This document shows, in pieces, positions 41,240 to 47,125 of a stretch of 64,000 nucleotides of DNA; the stretch's first letter is position 1; every line of letters starts with the position of its first letter. The notes under the pieces were generated by a model that was not told the DNA's origin, made no database searches, and was given only the letters and a program-made list of their open reading frames with translations. This DNA comes from Oscillospiraceae bacterium (GTDB taxonomy: Bacteria; Bacillota; Clostridia; Oscillospirales; Oscillospiraceae): contig AP025583.1 of the NCBI GenBank assembly GCA_022846095.1, forward strand, positions 1,736,001-1,800,000. The letters run 5' to 3'. The position numbers and the translations under genes were made by a program.

Positions 41240-41637
41240 CTTAGGCGGATAAGGCGGGCGATGGTGGACGGGCGATTCATGAATCGCCCCTACGGGTGCC
41301 AAGCGCTGTATGGGGCATGGCAGTACGAGCGGCTTTTTAGGCAGTCCTTGAATAGCAACTACTCCCAAGTTTGGGCGGGTCATGTGCCGCAGGGGCGGCA
41401 GCCCTATTCGCCTCAAGTGCCAGGCCGAACCGAGCCCTGAGCGCTTTCAGGTTTTACAGGTTACCTGAACCGCACCGCCGCGGGGCCCCTGGGTCTAGGG
41501 CCGAAGCCCTGGTTGTTTCTTCCCGGGGTTCTTTGCAACCAAAGAATCCCGCCGCCGGAGGCCGGGCCTCCGAAAAAGAGACGGATTGCCACGGGCCTGC
41601 GGCCCTCGCAATGACACGCCGCTTTATCCGCCGTAGG
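41240..41637. repeat. Mosaic inverted-end repeat element, copy D
   Basis: About 398 bp, opposite in orientation to copy B. Ends are TAGGCGGATAAGGCG (41242-41256) and CGCTTTATCCGCCGTA (41620-41635). Reading its reverse strand gives the same module order as copy B: CATTGCGAGG...GGCAATCCG, GGAGGCCCGGCCTCCGGCGG, ATTCTTTGGTTGCAAAGAAC, the AGCGCTCAGGGCTCGGTTCG part, CATGCCCCATACAGCGCTTG, then GGGGCGATTCATGAATCGCC. It lacks the CCGATG..CATCGG module of copies A and B. It fills most of the 581-base gap between hisE and the peptidoglycan-binding operon. Confidence 0.85.
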
Positions 41638-41690
41638 CGCATACCTTATGCAAGCGTCCTTTTCCGGGCTTGTGCCCAAAATCCTTATGG

Positions 41691-41696
41691 TATAAT
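41691..41696 (+). promoter_or_regulatory. Orphan -10 element facing an antisense direction
   Basis: A consensus TATAAT with extended -10 TGG upstream. A -35 is poor (TTGTGC, 15 bases away). A transcript would enter the hairpin at 41711 and then run antisense to the 41769-43961 operon. Confidence 0.35.
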
Positions 41697-41710
41697 TTTT
41701 CGACAGGAGG

Positions 41711-41747
41711 AAACCGGGCCGGGCTTTTGATAAGCCCGGCCCGGTTT
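41711..41747. terminator. Strong hairpin downstream of the peptidoglycan-binding operon
   Basis: A perfect 16-bp stem AAACCGGGCCGGGCTT (41711-41726 with 41732-41747), loop TTGAT, 22 bases after the stop of the 41769 gene. The T-run is weak on both strands. Confidence 0.75.
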
Positions 41748-41768
41748 CAGGTTGTCCGCCCCGCGGCG

Positions 41769-42338
41769 CTAGAGGGCGGGCGGCTTGTTCAGGGACTCCT
41801 CCCGGGTCTGCCAGGGGGTCTGGGCGTAGGTGACGAAGACCGTGTAGAGCCGGGAGAGGGCGTCCCAGGTGTCCTTGTTCACCACGCCGTCGGTGGGCAG
41901 ATCCGCCGCCTGCTGGATGGTGAGGGTGTTGCGGTGGGATTCGCCGTGGCACACGCCGTCCACCGGGCAGTCCTCGATATTCTCAAGTATCTGGGCCAGG
42001 GAGCGGTACATGGCCTGGATAAGGTAGAGGTGTACGCAGGCCTCCCCCGGGTGGATGGTGTAGCAGCGGCTGGGGAAGCCGGTGCAGGGCAGGGGCGGGG
42101 CCAGATTGTTGCGCACCCGCTGGAACACCACGGCGATGGCGTCCCAGGTGTCGTTGTTCACCATGCCGGTGACCGGGGGGAAGAACTCCCGCTGAAAGAC
42201 CATGACGGCCTCCAGCGTGCGCTCGCCGAACACGCCGTCCGGGGTCACCCGTGGAATGGAGGGGTACTGGAAGGAGATCTCCCGCAGCATGGTCTGCAGG
42301 CTGAGGACGGGGGTATTGATAAAAAGCGGGGAGCGCAT
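41769..42338 (-). CDS. Peptidoglycan-binding domain protein, two repeats
   Basis: The 189 residues consist of two PG_binding_1-type units. The first is about 10-75, with VLSLQTMLREISFQYPSIPR, then TPDGVFGERTLEAVMVFQRE and the NNDTWDAI end. The second, more divergent unit is about 95-170, ending with GVVNKDTWDALSRLY. This three-helix fold binds muramyl peptide or cortex. It has no signal peptide and no catalytic domain, which suits a protein made inside the mother cell or forespore. Its start codon overlaps the stop of the upstream gene by one base (TAATG-like junction), so the two are coupled. The role in spore cortex is inferred. Confidence 0.8.
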   Translation of the reverse strand: MRSPLFINTPVLSLQTMLREISFQYPSIPRVTPDGVFGERTLEAVMVFQREFFPPVTGMVNNDTWDAIAVVFQRVRNNLAPPLPCTGFPSRCYTIHPGEACVHLYLIQAMYRSLAQILENIEDCPVDGVCHGESHRNTLTIQQAADLPTDGVVNKDTWDALSRLYTVFVTYAQTPWQTREESLNKPPAL

Positions 42339-43555
42339 CAGCTATTACCTCCTCTAGTGTCGGCGTCGCCCAGGGAGAGGGGCTGGCCGGGGAACTGGGT
42401 GAGCCAGGCGGGCACCTCGTCGTCCAGCTCGGGCCGGTAGGCGGGGGGGATGACGTTGGTGTACTGCGCCACGGTGTCGGTGATGCCGACGTAGATGCGG
42501 TAGAGGGCCTCCCAGGTCTGGAGGCCCACCACCCCGTCCTGGGGCAGGCCCGCCATGGCCTGCACGGCCCGCACGGAGCGGGCGGTGGCGGGGCCGTACA
42601 CCCCGTCGATGGCCACCCAGGGGATGTTGTTGTAGAACTGGGCCACCACCGAGAGCATGTACTGGATGACCTTCACGCCCTCGCCGGTGTCCCCCTCCTG
42701 GAGGACCGCGGGGGGCTGCGCGGTGATCTGGCTGTCGTACAGGGTCTGGCCCTGGCTGACCAGCTCCGAGAGGTCCAGTATGCCCACGTAGAGGAAAATC
42801 ATCTTGTACCAGGTGGCGTTGCCCACCACGCCGTCGGGGGTCAGGTTGAAGATCTGCTGGAACTTGATGACCGCCCGCTCCGTCCCCTCGCCGAACACGC
42901 CGTCCACCGGAGTGATTTTGGGTATGGCGGGGTAGTTGCGGGAGATGCGGTTGAGCATGACCTGGATGCGTACCACCAGCTGCCCGCTGTCCCCCCGGCG
43001 GATGGGGGAGCCGGGGTAGGAGGCCTGGATGCCCATGACGGGGGCGTTGGTCACCAGCTCGATGTTGTCGCCGTAGTAGTAGCGCAGGATGTCCACGGAG
43101 TTCTGCCCCTGCTCGGCCAGGGCCTGGCTGCCCCACTGGGACAGGCCGTCGCAGGTGGAGGTGGTGCCGTTGCAGAACTTGGCGGACAGGGGCTCCACAA
43201 AGCCGATGCGCCGTATGTAGGTGTTGAAGAGCTCATCCACCACCTGGCTGATGTTCTCGAAGATGTTGCGGCCCTTGATGAATTTCTGATCGTAGGCGGT
43301 GCTGGAGGTGATGTTGAAGTCGTAGCCCCGGCTGGGGTAGTACTCGGTGTACACCCGGTTGAGGGCAAAGGAGATGATGGCCAGAATGTTGGCCCGGACG
43401 GCGGCGGGCTCCCAGGTGGGGTAGATCTCGCTGGAGGCCACGTTTTTGACATAGTCGGGGAAGGAGACGGTCACGTTTTCCGCGTAGGAGGAGGGGGGGC
43501 CCATATGGACGGTGATAAACTGGGGTACATAGGGGCTTACGGGATTGGTCGCCAT
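42338..43555 (-). CDS. SpoIID-like plus peptidoglycan-binding protein
   Basis: 405 residues. The N-terminal 190 residues resemble the SpoIID/LytB region: VSFPDYVKNVASSEIYPTWE with PAAVRANILAIISFALNRVY and ITSSTAYDQKF, then GLSQWGSQALAEQGQNSVDI LRYYYG near residues 135-160. Two or more PG_binding_1 repeats follow: GDSGQLVVRIQVMLNRISRN with DGVFGEGTERAVIKFQ, and GDTGEGVKVIQYMLSVVAQF with DGVYGPATARSVRAVQ. SpoIID cleaves denuded glycan strands during engulfment; relatives with this architecture are known in spore formers. There is no signal peptide. Middle gene of a three-gene reverse-strand operon. Confidence 0.8.
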   Translation of the reverse strand: MATNPVSPYVPQFITVHMGPPSSYAENVTVSFPDYVKNVASSEIYPTWEPAAVRANILAIISFALNRVYTEYYPSRGYDFNITSSTAYDQKFIKGRNIFENISQVVDELFNTYIRRIGFVEPLSAKFCNGTTSTCDGLSQWGSQALAEQGQNSVDILRYYYGDNIELVTNAPVMGIQASYPGSPIRRGDSGQLVVRIQVMLNRISRNYPAIPKITPVDGVFGEGTERAVIKFQQIFNLTPDGVVGNATWYKMIFLYVGILDLSELVSQGQTLYDSQITAQPPAVLQEGDTGEGVKVIQYMLSVVAQFYNNIPWVAIDGVYGPATARSVRAVQAMAGLPQDGVVGLQTWEALYRIYVGITDTVAQYTNVIPPAYRPELDDEVPAWLTQFPGQPLSLGDADTRGGNS

Positions 43556-43571
43556 GGCGCTTCCTCCTCTC

Positions 43572-43961
43572 TCACAGGTTTTGCGGCGTGATCTGGACCA
43601 CCTCCGTCCGGCCCGACGGGTTGGCGAGCTCGGGCAGGGGGATAAGCTCCAGATTCTGAACCGTCTCGGTGCCGGGGAAGATCTGCACGTCCTCCACCTG
43701 GATCATCTCGTAGCCCTCGGCCACCGCCCACACGTCGCACAGGGTGAAGGGGTCGGGGGCGCCGGGGGAGGCGCTCTGAGACGGGTCGGGGGTTGCGATG
43801 GAGATGGGGGCGGTCTTGCCGTTTTCGTCGGTGACGCGCACGGCGATCAGCACGTGCTTGCCGCTGCCGCTCTTGCGGGTGACGGCCACCGTGGCCCCCT
43901 CCACCGGGATAATGGCCCGCGAGGTGTAGACGCGGGCGGTGATGGTGCCAAATGAAGCCAA
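43572..43961 (-). CDS. Small beta-rich (Ig/carboxypeptidase-regulatory-like) protein
   Basis: 129 residues. The start is TTG 43961, clearly set by AAAGGAGGAG nine bases upstream. The N-terminus MASFGTITARVYTSRAIIPV, then EGATVAVTRK, reads like the first strands of a carboxypeptidase-regulatory or transthyretin-like domain. The end GRTEVVQITPQNL has no anchor. There is no signal peptide. It is the first gene of the operon with the two peptidoglycan-binding proteins and may be a structural companion in the spore envelope; that is inference from context. Confidence 0.7.
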   Translation of the reverse strand: MASFGTITARVYTSRAIIPVEGATVAVTRKSGSGKHVLIAVRVTDENGKTAPISIATPDPSQSASPGAPDPFTLCDVWAVAEGYEMIQVEDVQIFPGTETVQNLELIPLPELANPSGRTEVVQITPQNL

Positions 43962-43984
43962 ATTGCACTCCTCCTTTACGCTTC

Positions 43985-43992
43985 AGTGTATG
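43985..43992 (-). promoter_or_regulatory. Sigma-E/K-like -10 before the peptidoglycan-binding operon
   Basis: On the reverse strand CATACACT, close to the sigma-E/sigma-K -10 (CATACAnT), lies 24 bases before the TTG start. An AC is placed 17 bases upstream, as in sigma-K promoters. It supports mother-cell expression but is only a short match. Confidence 0.35.
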
Positions 43993-44053
43993 CATACCCG
44001 GCGGGGGCGGTTCCGGGAAGGGGAGGAAAGCGGCCCGAAACCCCGTTAAAAAG

Positions 44054-44082
44054 TTGACAGAAGGGCATATTTGCGTTAGACT
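44054..44082 (+). promoter_or_regulatory. Promoter of rex
   Basis: Consensus TTGACA (44054-44059), a 17-base spacer and TAGACT (44077-44082). No Rex-type operator palindrome is seen near it. Confidence 0.8.
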
Positions 44083-44128
44083 GAACCAGTAAGTCTACGG
44101 AGCTTTTTTGAAATCAGGTGTGACAGCT

Positions 44129-44761
44129 ATGAAAAAACAAAAGGTCTCCTCCGCCGTGATCCGACGCCTGCCCAGGTACTACCGCCACCTGTGGGATCTG
44201 GAGCAGGCGGGGGTGGTGCGTATCTCCTCCAGCGCCCTGGGCAAGTCCATGGGCCTCACCGCCTCCCAGATTCGGCAGGACCTGTCCTGCTTTGGGGAGT
44301 TCGGGCAGCAGGGGTACGGCTATAACGTGGAGAAGCTGCGGGATGAGGTGGCGGACATCCTGGGCATGAACCGGAACCACGCCGCCGTCATTATGGGGGC
44401 GGGCAACCTGGGCCGGGCCCTGATGGAGAATTTCCGCTTCGAGCACAGCGGCTTCCGCCTCATCGCCGCCTTCGACGTGGACCCCGCCGTCGTGGGCCGG
44501 GAGCTGTCAGGCGTGCCGGTCTACCACGCGGACAGGCTGGAGGAGTACCTGGCCGGCCACCCGGCCAACGTGGGGGTGCTCACCGTGCCCCGGGCGGCGG
44601 CCGAGTCCATCGCCGACCGGCTGGTGGCCGCGGGCGTGCGGGGCATCTGGAATTTTACCAATATCGAGCTCAACATCACCCACCCGGGCGTGATGGTGGA
44701 GGACGTGCATTTTGCAGACAGCCTGCTTACCCTGAGCTACATGATCTCGGAGGACGCATGA
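44129..44761 (+). CDS. rex: Redox-sensing transcriptional repressor Rex
   Basis: Senses the NADH/NAD ratio and represses fermentation and redox genes. The start is ATG 44129, nine bases after AGGTG. The 210 residues are the usual length. The winged helix is about 8-80 (SSAVIRRLPRYYRHLWDLEQ, RISSSALGKSMGLTASQIRQ DLSCFGEFG). The Rossmann fold begins AAVIMGAGNLGRALM (about 86-100). The C-terminal swapped helix lies in HFADSLLTLSYMIS. It overlaps the following SLH-like gene by ATGA, so Rex and a surface protein share a transcript, which is unusual. Confidence 0.96.
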   Translation: MKKQKVSSAVIRRLPRYYRHLWDLEQAGVVRISSSALGKSMGLTASQIRQDLSCFGEFGQQGYGYNVEKLRDEVADILGMNRNHAAVIMGAGNLGRALMENFRFEHSGFRLIAAFDVDPAVVGRELSGVPVYHADRLEEYLAGHPANVGVLTVPRAAAESIADRLVAAGVRGIWNFTNIELNITHPGVMVEDVHFADSLLTLSYMISEDA

Positions 44762-45897
44762 AAAAAATCGCAGTCGTACTGATGGCGGCCCTGATTCTGG
44801 TGAGCTGCGGGGCGGTCTACGCCGCCGGCGGAGCGGGATCGGAGACGCTGATCACCCTGAGCTACCTCAACAATACCTATATACCCGACGCGGTGAAGCA
44901 GGCGGGGGAGCGGGTGGACGCCAAGACCGCCCAGACCTACCAGACCGCGCTGAACACGCTGGACGCCAAGCAGAACGCCTACCTGGGCGGCAGCGGCGGG
45001 GGGGACACGGCCTCCGCCCTGCTGGACAGGCGGGTGAAGCGGGGGGATGCGATCACCCTCACCACCGGCTCCGGGGCGGTGCTGCTGGCCGGCAGCGCCC
45101 TGGTGAGCTACTCCGGCGGCGCGGTGGTGGACGTGACCGCCGGCCAGGTGCTCGCCTCCGGCAGCGCCATGGCAGTCAACCGGCGCTGCCTGGCGGCCGA
45201 GCAGACAACGGCCGTGATTACCATTACCTCGGACACGGCGGTGATCTCCCTGGAGGGCGCCCCCGTGGTGAACCCCAGCGCCGAGACCGACTACAACGCC
45301 CTGGCCGACGCGCTGAAGGCCATGGGTATGTTCAAGGGCACCGACACGGGCTACGGCTCGGGCTACGACCTGGAGAAGGTCCCCACCCGCATCGAGGGTC
45401 TGATTATGTTCCTGCGCATGGTGGGGGAGGAGCAGGCCGCCCTGGCCTATACCGGCTCCACCGCCTTCGTGGACGTGCCCGACTGGTGCAGGCGCTATGT
45501 GGCCTACGCATACGACAAGGGCTATACCAAGGGGGTGGGCCCCAACGACAAGGGCCAGCCCTGCTTCGGCACGAGCCGGACCATCGGCGCGGGGGAGTAC
45601 GTCACCTTTATCCTCCGGGCGCTGGGCTACGCCGACAGCGGCGAGAGCCCCGACTTCGCCTGGGACACCGCCCTGGCCCGCGCCGGACAGCTGGGCGTGC
45701 TGACGGCGGGGGAGGGGACCCTGTTCTCCGGCAAGACCTTTACCCGGGCCCAGGTGGCCTACCTGTCCTTCTTCACCCTCACCGCCTCCATGAAGGACGG
45801 CGGCGGCACCCTGCTGGACCACCTGTCCGCCCTGGGCGCGCTGGACGGCGCTGCGGTGCGCGCGGTCATGGGGAGTGTGCCCGTGGCCCGCATCTGA
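44758..45897 (+). CDS. Exported SLH-like domain protein
   Basis: 379 residues. The N-terminus MKKIAVVLMAALILVSCGAV ends in a signal sequence; LVSC could also be read as a lipobox, while AVYAAGG gives a normal signal peptidase site. After a short helical part (YIPDAVKQAGERVDAKTAQT) and a beta-rich domain (about 90-170), the C-terminal half resembles S-layer homology repeats. These read ADALKAMGMFKGTDTGYG (about 182-199), VDVPDWCRRYVAYAYDKGYT (about 240-259) and ILRALGYAD with FAWDTALARAGQLGVL. It is translationally coupled to rex and ends in a strong terminator. I infer a wall-associated function. Confidence 0.85.
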   Translation: MKKIAVVLMAALILVSCGAVYAAGGAGSETLITLSYLNNTYIPDAVKQAGERVDAKTAQTYQTALNTLDAKQNAYLGGSGGGDTASALLDRRVKRGDAITLTTGSGAVLLAGSALVSYSGGAVVDVTAGQVLASGSAMAVNRRCLAAEQTTAVITITSDTAVISLEGAPVVNPSAETDYNALADALKAMGMFKGTDTGYGSGYDLEKVPTRIEGLIMFLRMVGEEQAALAYTGSTAFVDVPDWCRRYVAYAYDKGYTKGVGPNDKGQPCFGTSRTIGAGEYVTFILRALGYADSGESPDFAWDTALARAGQLGVLTAGEGTLFSGKTFTRAQVAYLSFFTLTASMKDGGGTLLDHLSALGALDGAAVRAVMGSVPVARI

Positions 45898-45915
45898 GAA
45901 AACTTTTCTATGGTA

Positions 45916-45945
45916 AATGGGCCCCCGGACGGGGGCCCATTTTTT
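45916..45945 (+). terminator. Terminator after the SLH-like gene
   Basis: An 11-bp stem AATGGGCCCCC (45916-45926 with 45931-45941), loop GGAC, followed by TTTTTT. Confidence 0.9.
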
Positions 45946-45957
45946 GTGCCTGCGCGC

Positions 45958-45979
45958 ACCTCCGGAGCGCGGCGGCATA
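45958..45979 (+). promoter_or_regulatory. Sigma-K-like promoter before the Cys-rich gene
   Basis: AC at 45958-45959, a 16-base spacer, then CATA at 45976-45979. This matches the sigma-K pattern only loosely. It lies 77 bases before the start codon. Confidence 0.3.
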
Positions 45980-46055
45980 GTATGAACTGAGACCGGGCCG
46001 GGCGGCCGAACGCGCCGCCGCCGGGTTTCTATCTTAGTTCAGGAGGTACTTCATT

Positions 46056-46253
46056 ATGGGGTGCAATAACGGCTGCGGGTTCGGCGGCGGTTGGGGCGGC
46101 GGCGGCTGCCTCTGGATTCTGATCATCATCATCGTCATCTGCTGCTGCTGCGGCGGCGGCTGGGGCGGCAATAGCTGCGGGTGCGGCTGCGGCTGCAACA
46201 ACAACTGCGGCTGCAACAACGGCTGCGGCTGCAACAACAGCGGCTGCTGCTGA
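46056..46253 (+). CDS. 65-residue Cys/Gly/Asn-rich membrane-type protein
   Basis: Ribosome site AGGAGG before ATG 46056. The protein has 17 Cys among 65 residues. Layout: a head MGCNNGCGFGGGWGGGGC, one hydrophobic segment LWILIIIIVICCCC (19-32), GGGWGGNS, then a tail of GC and CNN units ending NNSGCC. The layout (Gly-rich head, one Ile-rich TM, Gly/Cys tail) resembles YjcZ-type small sporulation proteins, but the Cys content is extreme. I infer a spore-coat or envelope component, or a metal/disulphide-rich layer. It is a single gene with terminator. Confidence 0.7.
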   Translation: MGCNNGCGFGGGWGGGGCLWILIIIIVICCCCGGGWGGNSCGCGCGCNNNCGCNNGCGCNNSGCC

Positions 46254-46271
46254 TTACACAGCGCAGAAAGG

Positions 46272-46303
46272 GCGGGGCGGAGCATTTGCTCCGCCCCGCT
46301 TTT
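46272..46303 (+). terminator. Terminator after the Cys-rich gene
   Basis: A 12-bp stem GCGGGGCGGAGC (46272-46283 with 46288-46299), loop ATTT, followed by TTTT. Confidence 0.88.
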
Positions 46304-46316
46304 GATGAGATAAAAT

Positions 46317-46349
46317 AAAAAAACCCCACGAAACCGAAGTCTCGTGGGG
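46317..46349 (-). terminator. Terminator of the 6S-like RNA
   Basis: On the reverse strand the stem CCCCACGA (46349-46342 side with 46331-46324) is followed by seven T (46323-46317). Confidence 0.85.
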
Positions 46350-46540
46350 AAATCCCCCGCTCTGGCCGTGCGGACCCGTTTAAAACCTGCACGTAATGGC
46401 AGGTGGGTTGCCTCCATGCCGCTTCCTTGCTTCCAACTTCCGGCCTTTCGGCCGGGAGGCCTGCAATCCACGGCATGAGTGGGGCGTCCCGTTTTAGAGA
46501 TGTGGGTTTAAAAGAATCCGTCACGCACCGAGCAGGAAGA
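46350..46540 (-). ncRNA. ssrS: Structured RNA, probable 6S RNA
   Basis: About 190 bases on the reverse strand without a reading frame, ending in a clean terminator. The two ends can pair: GCTC and GTGCG near 46524-46533 with CGCAC and GAGC at 46359-46372, giving a closing stem. Inside are CATGCCG/CGGCATG pairing and an apical CCGGCC-GAAA-GGCCGG hairpin. Near the 3' side lies a small ACCTGC...GCAGGT hairpin within CAACCCACCTGCC. A rod with closing stem, open middle and terminal stem at this length is the 6S architecture, which binds RNA polymerase holoenzyme. It lies downstream of a DUF1292 gene on the same strand. Family assignment rests on shape and length, not on a covariance search. Confidence 0.55.
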
Positions 46541-46554
46541 TGCCGGCGCTCTGT

Positions 46555-46863
46555 CTAAGTTTCTTCCTCGTCCTCAAACAGCGTCTCCATGAACTGCTGG
46601 TAAACGAGCTCCAGCTCCTCCTCGCTGTCCAGGGTGGAGAGCTGCTCCTCGCCGTCCACGTCCACCACCTTGAGGATGATAAGGCCGTACTCCTCGTCCA
46701 GGTCCACTTCCTCGGTCTGACCGTCCTCGCCGCCCTCTACCGCGGGGAAGAAGGCCATGTAGACCTGGCCGTTGTACTCGATGGTGTCCAGATGCTCCAG
46801 CTCGAACTCATTGCCGTCCTCGTCGGTAATGGTGATAAAATCCGCGCCAAACTCTTCGCTCAT
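46555..46863 (-). CDS. DUF1292 domain protein
   Basis: 102 residues from ATG 46863. Very acidic: more than a quarter Glu and Asp. The core DFITITDEDGNEFELEHLDT, then IEYNGQVYMAFFPA, and the LIILKVVDVDGEEQLSTLDS part match the DUF1292 (YrzB-like) family, small soluble proteins of unknown function. In other Firmicutes the family is linked to alaS, ruvX and the IreB gene; those are not here. It has its own promoter, and the 6S-like RNA lies just downstream. Confidence 0.9.
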   Translation of the reverse strand: MSEEFGADFITITDEDGNEFELEHLDTIEYNGQVYMAFFPAVEGGEDGQTEEVDLDEEYGLIILKVVDVDGEEQLSTLDSEEELELVYQQFMETLFEDEEET

Positions 46864-46908
46864 AGCTGCACCGCGCTTTCCGTCGTTACTGTATCTTTTC
46901 TCGGCTTT

Positions 46909-46937
46909 ATTGTACCCCGTAGTACGCGAAAATGCAA
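46909..46937 (-). promoter_or_regulatory. Promoter of the DUF1292 gene
   Basis: Reverse strand TTGCAT (46937-46932), a 17-base spacer and TACAAT (46914-46909). Confidence 0.75.
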
Positions 46938-46999
46938 GGGTGGGACGTGCCAATTTTTTGTCGAAGCCCTGAAAGTCCAAAAAATGGGTATTTTTAGGG

Positions 47000-47027
47000 T
47001 GGACAAGCCGCCAGATCGTGTTATAAT
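47000..47027 (+). promoter_or_regulatory. Promoter of the class A PBP gene
   Basis: TGGACA (47000-47005), a 16-base spacer and TATAAT (47022-47027) with extended -10 TGT. Confidence 0.7.
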
Positions 47028-47125
47028 AATGCATACCGTGGAAAAGGGGCTATTGCGCCCTTTTCTACTGCATTCGGAATGATAGAGCACGAAATTCCTC
47101 TCCCACGGATTACGGAGGTGTCAAT

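Noticed and set aside
41219-41730. Open frames of 60-120 codons in and around repeat D.
   Set aside because: Same reason as in repeat B: inverted copy of a non-coding element, frames not conserved.
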